From contig NZ_BDBI01000023.1 in the NCBI RefSeq assembly GCF_001612905.1, positions 160,599 to 224,598 on the forward strand: a stretch of 64,000 bases of DNA, read 5' to 3'. Source of the stretch: Nocardia ignorata NBRC 108230. GTDB taxonomy: Bacteria; Actinomycetota; Actinomycetes; Mycobacteriales; Mycobacteriaceae. Numbering within the stretch: the first letter of the stretch is position 1; each line of letters starts with the position of its first letter. The position numbers and the translations under genes were made by a program. Below are positions 50,401-60,800 of this stretch, in pieces. The notes beneath the pieces are model-generated. The model searched no databases. It was not told the DNA's origin and was given only the letters and a program-made list of their open reading frames with translations.

Positions 50401-51763
50401 GCCCATCGCCGGGCGGGGGGAGCCGGAGCTCGACGACCTGGTCGGCATGTTCGTCAACACGCTGACCCTGCGCACCGAGGTCACGCCGCAGCGCGGTTTC
50501 GCCGAATTCGTCGACACCGTACGCGAAGTCGACCTCACCGCGTTCGCCCACGCCGACCTGCCGTTCGAGCGGATCGTGGAGGAGGTGGCGCCCACCGGCG
50601 CCGTCTCGCACAACCCGCTGTTCCAGGTGGTGCTGTCGTTCCACAACAACGAGACACCGATCCTGCGGCTGCCTGGACTCACCATCGAGGCGGTGGACTC
50701 CGCCGCCCGTTCGGCCAAGTTCGATCTGCAGGTGAACGTGGAACCCACGCACACCGCCACCGGTGAACCCGACGAGGTCGGTGTCGTGTTCACCTATGCG
50801 ACAGATCTTTTCGAGGAACACACCGTCGCCGCGCTGGCGCGTGGCTTCGCCGAGATCGTCGCGGCCGTCGCCGCCGATCCCGCGGTGCGGGTGGGTGATA
50901 TCGACCTGCGCGATGCCAGGGAGAAGGAACGCGAACTCACCGCCGCGGCCTACGCGCCCGCCCCGTCGGCCAACGGCGCCGCACTGGCCCAGGAACTGGC
51001 CGCCGCCGTGGAAGAGGACCCCGACGCGCCTGCCCTCGACCTGGGCGACGCCGAACTGAGCTACCACCAGTTCGACGCCCGCTCCTCACAGTTGGCGCGG
51101 TCGCTGATCGCGCGTGGTGCGGGACCGGGCAATGGCGTCGCGATCCGGCTCGACCGGGGTGCCGAGGCCGCCATCGCCGTGTGGGCGGTGCTCAAGGCGG
51201 GGGCGGCGGTGGTGCCGCTGCTCACCATCGACGCGCCGCTACCCGACGGGCTGGAGGTGAAGCTCGGGCTGAGCCTCGACATCCTCGACCCGCCCGACGG
51301 TCTGGACTGGTACGACCTGGCCGACCCCGCCCTGCGCGCTGAACTGGCCGCCGAGTCACCGCGCCCCATCGGCTACGCCCACCGCACCCGCGCCCTGCGC
51401 GGCGACGACGTGGCCTTCGTCGGTGGTGGCCGGGTGCTGAACTACGACGAGCTGGCCGGTGCGGCCGAGCGGATCGGGCAGCGTACGGGTCTGAATTTCG
51501 AATCACGGACCCGCACGGCGGGCAGGCCGGATTCGGTGGCCGGGGTGCTCGAACTGGTCGCGGCCGGAATCGCCGGTGCGGCTGTCGTTTTGGGGTCCGG
51601 TGACGACGGCGCCGACGAGGTGAGCCATGTGTTCACCGAATCGGCGGTCGCTGTCGCCGAACCAGGGGAAGGTGCCGGTGCGACGATCGTCGCGTTGAGT
51701 GAGATGATCGGCAACGCCGGCCGGTCGCAGCAGCGGCGTGCGGTGGCTGGGATGGATGGATAG
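44426..51763 (+). CDS. NRPS3: A-T-C-A(Thr)-T-C plus degenerate A stub
   Basis: A 2445-residue synthetase, a paralogue of NRPS1. Domains are A1 (20-520), T1 (Ser565 in LGGDSLL), C (about 620-1080, HHIAADG at 759), A2 (about 1090-1610), T2 (Ser1657), C (about 1710-2150) and a stub (about 2180-2445). A1 has the same pocket residues as NRPS1 A1 (DVLLVAGILK). A2 reads DFWSIGMVHK, one change from the well-known threonine code DFWNIGMVHK, so threonine is likely. The last C domain has QHIIADG at 1848 instead of HHxxxDG; the catalytic second His is kept. I chose GTG 44426 because GAGAGGTG precedes it as in NRPS1 and the N-termini then match; the frame also allows ATG 44378. Confidence 0.92.
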   Translation: MESPRRAGRERRRTGGRALFGQLLTAAVESAADSVALRYNPTGMPGAEQVLTYRELDERSSRLARELIGRGVGAGDVVAVGISRSIESVLAVWAVAKTGAAYVPVDPAYPSDRIAHIAVDSGATLGLTTAAHRASLGTSLYWIELDDPVVAERIAAHPAHAVSYADRVRQIDPAHPAYVIYTSGSTGKPKGVVVTHAGLASLVTAERENFGVGPDSRVLHVCSPNFDVSVLELLLTFASGATLVISPPRVFGGFELSDLLRRERVTHLLITPGALESVDPAGLPDLRTVVVAGDRFGPELVGRWAVDGRNFHNGYGPTEATILATSTAALHPHEPITLGTAVPGMGLFVLDARLRPVPAGVVGELYLSGPALAQGYLGKPGLTAQRFIASPFGPGRLYRTGDLVRRVESGATLEYLGRTDFQVKVRGFRIELGEIDNALTAHPDLDYAVTLGKSMPSGATGLVSYVLPRLGRTVDTGELAEFLAESLPAYMIPAVIMVLDKLPLNSVGKLDRAALPTPVFTARGFRAPATPAEQAVADVFAALLLRDGAGRVGADDDFFELGGDSLLAAQAVARIGAALDVRVPVQAVFEAPTVAALAQRAEQQRTSAGALALVARSRPAQIPLSYAQQRMWFLNRFDPSSAVDNIPLVLRLNGRLDLPALRAAIGDLATRHEVLRTVYPAIDGVDGPVLEGHGHQLILAPGDPLATPDFEVVAIEEAELADAVADTVLTGFDVTAAPPVRIRIFELDESEHVVACVIHHIAADGFSFAPLTRDLLTAYAERRGGGVPQWPPLPVQYADYTLWQRELLGSEDDPRSLLATQMAFWRDTLAGLPEQLELPADRPRPAVASHEGDLHHIHVPASVHAGLQNLAREHNATVFMVVHTALALLLARLSGTRDIAIGTPVAGRGEQALDELIGMFVNTLVLRTEIDPAVSFRQLLIDVRARDLAAFGHADVPFERLVELLEPVRSTSRHPLFQVMLTFQNLARTDLELPGLTVSDGDFTVPIAKFDLQVEVAEHIGDDGAPQGMAVSFGYATDLFDRGTVSDFADRWARVLGTVVADPTLPVGDIDVLAPGERDLVLREGNSPGVPVPEVTLVDLLAAQARQRPDTVAVRAGERSLSFADLFGQASALARALIARGAGPETLVAVAVPRTEELPVALLAVLLSGAGYLPIDSGYPAQRLEYVVDDAQPAVLLASSSEYDILREAGHGWASALPVVLLDERALHSDAPLHSSERHAPLRPDHLAYVIYTSGSTGLPKGVAVSHRNVLELFANTQVLFSFDVDDVWTVFHSFAFDFSVWELWCALAGGASVVVVDHVTSRSPIEFRHLLAREQVTVLSQTPTAFAQLDEADRAAQAAGAAPLALRYVIFGGEALDPRKLVRWYDRYGNSPAAPELVNMYGITETTVHVSHLALSPQPSATAGSVIGRALPGLSVAVLDDRLRPVPFGVAGELYIAGNQVTRGYLGKPGLTATRFVADPYGPPGSRRYRSGDLGRWVSFRGTPTLEYGGRGDQQVQLRGFRIEPGEIESALLGVAGVGQAAVVVRADEHAGDRLIAYVVPVAGADLDPVAVRAAVAEFLTGYMVPDAVMVVAGLPLTANGKLDRAALPAPEFASAATFRAPTTPIEQSVAEVFATLLGVPEVGLDDNFFDRGGNSLLATRAIARIDTALAADLVVRDLFEAPTVAALSARVRPGAVTNPRPPLVPAQDRGVIPLSPAQQRMWLLNRIDPDSPAYNIPLVLRLRGALDTSALRYAVADVLERHEALRTRFPADAPGELPYQEILPVSAVLPGGLPIETCDDPAERVMRLLAGGFDVTERVPLRACLFTVPDTDPLAEEEHVLAVVVQHIIADGASLAPLARDLVIAYRARVEGRSPSWAPLPVQYADYALWQRAVLGDENDESSTAARQLAFWRTTLAGRTGTIELPHDHPRPPQASLRGAEVRTTLPADVHAGLAEIAREHNASLFMVVHAALAVLLARVSGDTDIAIGTPIAGRGEPELDDLVGMFVNTLTLRTEVTPQRGFAEFVDTVREVDLTAFAHADLPFERIVEEVAPTGAVSHNPLFQVVLSFHNNETPILRLPGLTIEAVDSAARSAKFDLQVNVEPTHTATGEPDEVGVVFTYATDLFEEHTVAALARGFAEIVAAVAADPAVRVGDIDLRDAREKERELTAAAYAPAPSANGAALAQELAAAVEEDPDAPALDLGDAELSYHQFDARSSQLARSLIARGAGPGNGVAIRLDRGAEAAIAVWAVLKAGAAVVPLLTIDAPLPDGLEVKLGLSLDILDPPDGLDWYDLADPALRAELAAESPRPIGYAHRTRALRGDDVAFVGGGRVLNYDELAGAAERIGQRTGLNFESRTRTAGRPDSVAGVLELVAAGIAGAAVVLGSGDDGADEVSHVFTESAVAVAEPGEGAGATIVALSEMIGNAGRSQQRRAVAGMDG
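50968..51760 (+). other. Degenerate adenylation-domain stub at NRPS3 C-terminus
   Basis: About 265 residues homologous to the NRPS1 stub (ARSSQLARSLIARGAGPGNG, AVWAVLKAGAAVVPL, IGYAHRTRALRG). AFVGGGRVLNYDEL replaces the ATP loop, and a NFESRT block matches TFESRT in NRPS1. No A5-A10 motifs are present. Confidence 0.8.
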
Positions 51764-51825
51764 GTACGAGGTGCGTGCATGACCGGGCAGCGGCGAGTCG
51801 ACTCCGGCGATCGGATGGGGCTGTC

Positions 51826-54800
51826 GTGACCAGGGCGTCGCGGGCGTCCGGTACCCGAGCCAGGCAGCGGGGCAAGACGCTGCCGCAACTGCTGTCCGTG
51901 GCGGTGGAGTCCAATCCGGGTGGGGTGGCGCTGAGCTGGTCCGACGGTGTGTCGGCGCCGGTTCGCCTGACCTACGGCGAACTCGACGAGCGCGCCAACC
52001 GGTTGGCCCGGTTGCTGATCGAGCGTGGAGTCGGTCCCGAGGACGTGGTCGCCGTCGGCATCGGCCGCTCACCGGAGTCGGTACTGGCCATGTGGGCGGT
52101 GACCAAGGCCGGTGCGGCCTTCCTGCCCGTCGACCCGAACTACCCGCAGGCGCGGGTGTCGCACATGCTCGCCGACGCGGGCGCGGTGGTCGGGCTGTCG
52201 ATGTCGGCGGCCGTCGATCGCCTGCCCGGCACCGTGGAATGGCTGTGCCTGGACGACCCGGCGGTGCGCCGCGCGGCCGAGGAACACCCCGGCGACCCCG
52301 TGACCTTCGCCGACCGGGTGCGCCCGCTGCGGCTACAGCATCCCGCCTACGTGGTGTACACCTCCGGGTCGACCGGTCTGCCCAAGGGTGTCGTGGTGAC
52401 CCACGCCGGTCTCGCCGGGTACTGCGCCGAGCAACGCGCCCACTACGGCATCGAACCCACTTCGCGCACTCTGCATTTCGCGTCGCCGTCGTTCGACGCG
52501 GCCGTGCTGGAACTGCTGATGGCCGTCGGTGCGGGGGCGACCATGGTGGTCGCGCCCGCGGGCATCCTCGGCGGTGCCGAGCTGGCCGAGGTGCTGCGCC
52601 GCGAGTCGGTGACGCACATGTTCATCACCACCGCCGCCCTCGCCTCGCTCGATCCCACCGGGCTCGACGAACTGGCCGTGGTCACCACCGGTGGTGAGGC
52701 GTGCCCGCCGGATCTGATCCGCCGCTGGGCCACCGGCACCCGGCGTTTCCACGATTGCTACGGGCCCACCGAAACCACCATCGTCACCAATATCAGTGCG
52801 CCGCTGGAGATCGGCGACACGGTGAACATCGGTGCCCCGCTGCGTGGGGTCACCGAGTACGTGCTCGACGAACGCCTCGTCCGCGTGCCCGACGGGATGA
52901 TCGGCGAACTGTACATCGCGGGTAACGGGCTGGCGCGCGGCTACCACCGCAGGCCCGCGCTCACCGCGTCCAGATTCGTCACCGACCCGTTCGACCCGGC
53001 GGGCGGACGCATGTACCGCACCGGCGATCTGGTGCGCAGACGGCCCGACGGCGCCGTCGAATTCGTGGGACGCAACGACTTCCAGGTGAAGGTGCGCGGA
53101 TTCCGCATCGAGCTCGGCGAGATCGACACCGTGCTCACCGCGCACGAGTCCGTCGACTTCGCGGTGACCGTCGGCCACGAACTCGACAACGGCACAACGA
53201 TTCTCGCCGCCTACGTGCATGCCGCGCCGGGCGCCTCGATCGATCTCGACGAGGTGCTCGCCCACGCCAGGGCTGGTCTGCCCGCCCACATGGTGCCGAC
53301 CGCGCTGACGGTGCTCGAGACCATCCCGCTCACGCCTGTCGGCAAGCTCGACCGGGCCGCGCTGCCCGCGCCGACCCTGCGCGCCGCCGAGTTCCGCAGG
53401 CCGTCCGGGGCGATGGAGGAGCTGGTCGCAGCGGTCTTCACCGACCTGCTGCACCCGGCCGATCCGATCGGCGCCGACGACGACTTCTTCGCCCTCGGTG
53501 GTAACTCCCTGCTCGCCACCCGGGTCGCGGCTCGGCTCGGCGCCGAACTGTCGACCCGTGTTCCGGCCGGGCATGTCTTCGAGAGTCCCACTGTCGCCGG
53601 GCTCGCCGCGCTGCTGGAGCCGCTGAAGGGTGCGGGTGGGCACGCGCCGTTGACCCGGCGCGGCCGTCCCGAGCTGATCCCGCTCTCGCCCGCGCAGCGG
53701 CGGATGTGGTTCCTCAACCAGTTCGACCCGAACTCCACGGCCGAGACGATCCCGTTCGCTCTGCGCCTGACCGGGCCTTTCGACGCGCACGCGCTGTACG
53801 CGGCGTTGTCGGATCTGGTCGGCAGGCACGAATCCCTGCGCACCTGGTATCCGGTGCTCACTGCCGGTGAAACCGCCGACGACGGTGTGGCCGAAGGTGT
53901 CGGGCACCAGGTGATCCTGCCCGCCTCCGAAGCGGTGCCCGAGGTGCTCGTAGACAGCCTGTCCGAGGACGAATTGCCGCTCTGGCTGGCCGAATTCGCC
54001 GCCAAGGGCTTCGATGTGGCGGCCGGGGTTCCGCTGCGGGTGGCGCTGGCCGAACTCGGCCCGCGCGATCACGTGGTCGCGATCGCCCTGCACCACATCA
54101 CCGCCGACGGTGCCTCCATCACCCCACTGCTGCGCGACCTGCTCGGCGCCTACCTGGCGCGGCGCAACCGGTCCCGGCCCAGCTGGGCGCCCCTGCCGGT
54201 GCAGTACGCCGACTACACGCTGTGGCATCGCGAACTGCTCGGCGCCGAGGACGATCCCGACTCGCTCGCCGCCGCCCAGATCACCTTCTGGCGCAATACG
54301 CTCGCCGCCCTGCCCGACCGCCTCGACCTGCCGACCGACCGCCCGCGGCCGCCCGTATTCACCGGTCGCGGTGCGGAATTCGGCTTCCAGATCCCCGCCG
54401 CCGTGCACACCGCGCTCGCCGACCTGGCCCAACGCACCGGCACCTCGGAGTTCATGGTCGTGCACGCCGCACTCGCGGTGCTGCTGAGCCGGGTGGCCCA
54501 CACCGACGACATCGCCATCGGCACCCCGGTGGCCGGGCGCGGTGCCCGCGAACTCGACGACCTGATCGGCATGTTCGTCAACACCCTGGTCCTGCGCACC
54601 CAGGTGGACCAGCGGGCGAGCTTCCTCGAGCTGCTGCGGGCGACCAAACGCGCCGACCTGGCCGCCTTCGCCCACGCCGACCTGCCCTTCGAACGGCTCG
54701 TCGAATTGCTCGACCCGGTGCGCTCGCAGGCGCATCATCCGCTGTTCCAGGTGGCGCTGTTCTTCCAGAACCTCGACCTGCCGACGTTGCGGTTGCCCGG

Positions 54801-57800
54801 CATGGAAGTGGCGCCGGTCCAATTCGGTGGCACGGTCGCGCGTTTCGATCTGCAACTGACCGTCGTGCCCGGCACCGATCCGGCCGAACCGATGGCGGCG
54901 CTGTTCACCTACGCCACCGATCTGTTCGACGCGGAGTCCATCGAGAACCTGGCCGGACGCTTCACCCGCCTGCTCTCGGCGGTGACCGCCGAGCCGTCGC
55001 TGAGAGTGGCCGAAGTCGACCTGCTCACCGACGAGGAACGTCACCAGAGCATCGTCGCCTGGAACGACACCACCCACCCGGTGGCGCCGGAGCTCGTGCT
55101 CGACGCCTATCGCCGTGCGGTACAGGCCCATCCGTCGGCCACGGCGCTGGTGTACGAGGGCGCCGCGCTCACCTATCGGCAGTTCGACGAGCGGGTCAAC
55201 GCGCTGGCCCGCGTGCTGATCGGCGCGGGCGTCGGACCGGAAAGCCTTGTCGGACTGGCTGTCCGGCGCTCGCCGGAACTGGTGATCGGCACGTACGCGG
55301 TGCTCACCGCCGGTGGCGCCTACGTGCCGCTCGACCCCGACCATCCGGCCGACCGCATCGCCTACATCCTCGACACCGCCCGCCCCGCCTGCGTACTGAG
55401 CACCCGCGCCGACGCCACCGCCCTCCCCACGGGAATCGACGTGGTGCTAATCGACGAACTCGGCACCGCCGGCGTGTCCGTCGAACCGGTGCGCCCCGAG
55501 GAACTCCTCGCTCCGCTGCACCCCGAGCACCCCGCCTACGTCATCTTCACCTCCGGTTCCACCGGCCGACCCAAGGGCGTGCTGATCTCGCATGCCGCCA
55601 TCCACAACCAGCTGGTGTGGATGCTGGCGAAATACCCCCTGGTCCTGGGCGACGTCTACCTCCAGAAGACCGCGACCACCTTCGACGTGTCCCTCTGGGG
55701 TTACTTCCTCCCGTTGCGCGTGGGGGCCACTCTGCTGCTGGCGACCCCCGACGGCCACCGCGATCCGGCGTACCTCATCGATCTCATCGACACCCACCGC
55801 GTCACCGTCACCGACTTCGTCCCGTCGATGCTCACGGTCTTCGCGGCGCAGGCACGTGCCGGTCGGCCGGAAATCGAGTCCGTGGCGAGCGCGTCGGCAC
55901 GTGGCGAGGGCGCTTCCGGTGTGGTCGTCGACGCCGCGCAAGCCTCGGCCGGATCCGGCGACTCGGCGCAGCCGCGACGTGCGCCGGGTGGGCTGCCGCA
56001 GCGCGTGCCCGGGAATTCCGCAGGGCTCCGAGGTGGTCCGGCGCGCGTGGCGACGGACGATGCCGGTGTGGCCTCGCCCGGGCTCGGTGGCTCGACGCAG
56101 TCCGGTTCGGGTTCTCGACAGGCGCACGGTCTGGGTGGTCCGGCGTCGACGGCTCCGTCCGGCTCCGTCGGGGATCGTGTCACCCGTGAGCGGCTGTTGC
56201 GTTCGGCGCTGGCTACCGAGCCCGCTCAGGAGGACGAGCCGCCCGCGTGGTCGCTGCGGGCCTCGCGGACGTCGGCCAACCCGCTACCCGGCCCCGTAGA
56301 TGCGCGGCCTGCCAGCCTGTCGACATTGCGCGACGTGTTCGTGATCGGTGAGGCGTTGCCGCCGGAAACCGTCGATGCCATGGCCGAGGTGTGTTCGGCG
56401 CGGCTGCACAATCTGTACGGGCCGACCGAGGCGGCTGTCTCGGTGACCTACTGGCCCGCCAGGGCGGGGGAGCGGTCGGTGCCGATCGGTCTGCCGCAGT
56501 GGAACACTCGCGTGTACGTGCTCGACGAGCGGCTGCGGCCGGTGCCGCCGGGCGTCGCGGGCGAGCTCTATCTCGCGGGCGATCAGCTCGCGCGCGGGTA
56601 TGTCGCGCGGCCCGGTCTCACCGCCGACCGGTTCGTCGCCGACCCGTTCGCCGCCGATTTCGGTGGTTCGGTGACCGGCGCCCGCATGTACCGCACCGGT
56701 GACCTGGTGGTGTGGCGCAGGCCGACCGCGGGCGAGCCCCAGCGGCTCGACTACCTGGGCCGCATCGACTTCCAGGTGAAGTTCCGTGGCCAGCGCATCG
56801 AACTCGGCGAGATCGAAACCGCCCTGCTGGCAAGCGAATCCGTGAGCCAGGCGGTGGCGATGGTCGCCGCGACCGAACTCGGCGATCAGCTGGTGGCCTA
56901 TGTGGTTCCGGCGCCCGGCCGCGCCGCCGACCCGGATCGTCTGTTGGCCTCGGTCTCCAAAACCCTTCCGGCGTACATGGTTCCGGCCGCCATCACGGTG
57001 CTCGACGAATTGCCACTCAACCCGAGCGGCAAACTCGACCGCAAAGCGCTGCCCGCACCGCATTTCACCACGCGCGCCTTCCGTGCCCCGGCGACCGCGG
57101 CTGAGAAACTGGTCGCTGAGCTCTACGGGGAAGTGCTGGGGCGCAGGGACATCGGTGTCGACGACGACTTCTTCGCCCTGGGCGGAAACTCTCTTGTCGC
57201 GACCCGGCTGGTCGCCCGTCTCGGCGCCGCCACCGGCAGCCGCATCCCCGTGCGCACCCTGTTCGAGCACCCGACGGTCGCGGCGCTGGCCGCCACCCTC
57301 GACCCGGCCGCCGTCGACGCGACGGCGGACACCGTCTCCACCCTCGGCAGCCTGGACCGCCCGGCCGAACTTCCACTGTCACCGGCCCAGCGCCGCATGT
57401 GGTTCCTCAACCGCTTCGACCAGGGCGCCACCGGCGACGGCACCGCCGCCTACAACCTGCCCTTCGCGCTGCGCCTCACCGGCAACCTGGACGTCGACGC
57501 CCTCACCACGGCATTGCACGACGTCCTGGCCCGCCACGAAGTCCTGCGCACCGTCTACCCCGACACCGGCGACGGCCCGATCCAGCGGATCCTGCCCGCC
57601 GACGAGATCGACCTCGGCATCACGGTCCACCGTATCGGTGAACCCGCCGACCCCTTCGCCACCACCAAGCTCCCCATCGTGAACGCTGCCGCCGATGCGG
57701 GCGCACCTGATGCGGCCGGGCGGCCCTTCGTCCGTTCTGGTGGGCTACCGGCCGAGTCCGGGTCAGGCGCAGAGCTGGTCGAACAGATCACCGCACTGGC

Positions 57801-60800
57801 TTCGACCGCCTTCGATGTGACGACCGAGGTGCCCTTGCGGGTGCGGTTGTTCGAGGTGACCGGTGCCGATCCGGACGCGCCGACGGAATACGTGCTCGCG
57901 GTGGTGGTGCACCACATCGCGGCCGACGCCTCGTCGATGGCGCCACTGGTGCGCGACATGACCACCGCCTATCTCGCACGGGCGGCCGGGCACGCGCCCG
58001 ACTGGGTGAGTCTGCCGGTGCAGTACGCCGACTACGCGCTGTGGCAGGTGGACCGGCTGGGTGCCGAAACCGACCCTGAATCGCTCGCCGCGCAACAGGT
58101 TGCCTTCTGGCAGGCGGAACTGTCCGGGCTGCCGGACCTGCTCGAGCTGCCCGCCGATCGCCCACGCCCCGCCGTCGCCTCGCTCGCGGGTGACCGGGTG
58201 CCGGTGCGGATCGACGCCGACACCCACGCCGGGCTCGCGCGGATCGCGCAGCAGACCGGATCGACGGTCTTCATGGTGTTGCACACCGCCTTCGCCGTGC
58301 TGCTCGCGCGGCTGGCCGGTACCGCCGACGTGGCGGTCGGGACACCTGTCGCCGGCCGCGGGGAACGCGAACTCGACGACCTGATCGGCATGTTCGTCAA
58401 CACCGTCGTCCTGCGCACCCGCTACGACGGGAGCGCGGCCTTCGCCGATCTGCTCGCCGACCAGCGCTCCCGCGATCTGGCCGCCTTCGCCGCCGCCGAT
58501 GTGCCCTTCGAACGGCTGGTGGAGGTCCTCGACCCGCCGCGTTCCACGGCACGTCACCCGCTGTTCCAGGTCGGCCTGTCCTTCCAGAACGTGGACCACG
58601 CCACCCTCGAACTGCCGGGTCTGCGGATCGCCCCGGTGCCCGCGGATCTCGCGGTCTCGCAATTCGACCTGCACCTGATCGTCGGTGACGGGTACGCCGA
58701 GGACGGCAGCCCCACCGGCATCGAAGGGTTCTTCACCTACGCCACCGACCTGTTCGACGCCGCCACCGTGGCTGGGTTCGCCGAGCGGCTGAACCTGCTG
58801 CTCGACGCGATCGTGCGGGACCCGGCCCGGGTGGTCGGCGATGTCGATCTGCGCACGGCCGTCGAGCGGTCGAGCGAAATCGTCAGCGGTGCCGCCGATC
58901 TCGCGATGCCGACCGGCACCCTCGCCGATCTGCCCGCCTCGGCGCGGCCCGAAGCGATCGCCCTCGTCGCGGACCTGCCGGAGGGACGTCTCGAACTGAC
59001 CTATGCCGAGTTCGAGGCGCGCGCGAATCGCCTTGCCCGCCACCTCATCTCGCTCGGTGTCGGCCCGGAGTCGCTGGTCGCGCTCGCCCTGCCCCGTTCG
59101 GTGGATCTAGTGGTCGCCATGTACGCGGTGGCTCGTTCCGGCGGTGCCTACGTGCCGATCGACCCGGATCAACCCGCCGACCGGACCGACTACATCCTGC
59201 ACACCGCAGCCCCGATCTGCGTGCTGTCCAACGGTTTCCGCACGGACGCGGCGCCCGTGGTCCGGGTGGACCATCCGGCGGTGCAGTCCGCCGATCCGGC
59301 CCCGGTGACCGATGCGGATCGTCGGGCGCCGCTGCGTCCGGAGAACACGGCGTATGTCATCTTCACCTCCGGATCCACCGGACGACCCAAGGGTGTCGCG
59401 GTCCCGCACGCGGCGGTGGTCAACCAATTGCAGTGGCTTCGTGCCGAATTCGAGACGACCGCGGCCGACGCGTTCCTGCTGAAGACGCCCGCCACTTTCG
59501 ACCTCTCGGTGTGGGAGTTCTGGTCGGCGGCCGTCTGCGGTGGCCGCCTGATGATCGCCGCACCCGACAGGCACCGCGATCCGGCCTACCTGGACGCGCT
59601 CATCGCCGACGCGGACGTAACCACACTCACGGCGGTACCGTCGCTGCTCGACACCCTCGTCGGCTACTGGGAGGCGACCGCGCCACCCCTGCACCGCATC
59701 CTGGCGATCGGCGAAACACTGCCCGCCCCGCTGGCGCAGCGACTGCTGAATACCCTGCCGGACACCAGGATCGACAACCTCTACGGTCCCACCGAGGCCG
59801 CCGTCTCGATCACCGACCATCGGGTGACTTCCGCCGATACCGAGACCGTCCCCATCGGCACGCCCGAGTGGAACAGCCGTGTCTACGTGCTCGACGAGCG
59901 CCTGCGTCCCGTCCCACCCGGCGTGCGTGGCGAGCTGTACCTCGGTGGCGTCCAGCTGGCCAGGGGTTACCTGCGCAAACCGGCCCTCACCGCCGAACGT
60001 TTCCTGGCCGACCCCTTCCAGCCGGGTGCCCGCATGTACCGCACCGGCGACCTGGTCATCCGCACGCCCGCGGACAGCGCATCGCGTGGCGAACTGATCT
60101 ACCTGGGCCGCACCGACTTCCAGGTCAAGGTCCGTGGCTTCCGGGTGGAACCCGGCGAGGTCGAAGCCGCGCTCCTCGCCCTCCCACAGGTCGCCCAAGC
60201 CGCCGTCCTGGCACGCACCGACGCCCACTACGGCGACCGCCTCGTCGCGTACGTGGTGCCGGCGGACTCTGAATCGGCCGCCGGCCGCGCCGCGCATTTC
60301 GGTGCTGCCGAGAACTCGGTCGCGGCATCCGCCCCGGCCATTCGTCCGGAACTCGATGTGGCGCAGGTCAAGTCCGCGCTGCGGGAGACATTGCCCGCGT
60401 ACCTGGTGCCCGAGTCATTCGTGGTGCTCGATGCGCTGCCACGCACCGTCAACGGCAAGCTGGACCGCGCTGCCCTGCCCGCACCGGTCTTCGAATCCGC
60501 CGCTTTCCGGGCGCCGACGACGCCTACGGAGCAGCTGATCGCCGGGGTCTACGCCGACATCCTCGGGGTGGACGACGTCGGGGCCGATGACGACTTCTTC
60601 GCCCTCGGCGGTAACTCTCTGCTCGCGACCCGTGCGGCCGCCCGCATCGCCGAGGCGCTGAACCGCGCGGTGGGCGTGCGACTGCTGTTCGAGGCCCCGA
60701 CGGTCACCGAACTCGCGCTGCGGGTGCACCGGGCCGACGAGTTGTCGGCCGCGCGCCCGGTCGCGGGACCGCGCCCGGCCGAGGTGCCGCTGTCGCTGGC

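Noticed and set aside
54222..56189. 655-residue plus-strand frame within NRPS4
   Set aside because: It is in a different frame from the intact NRPS reading frame and is Arg/His/Pro-rich shadow sequence.
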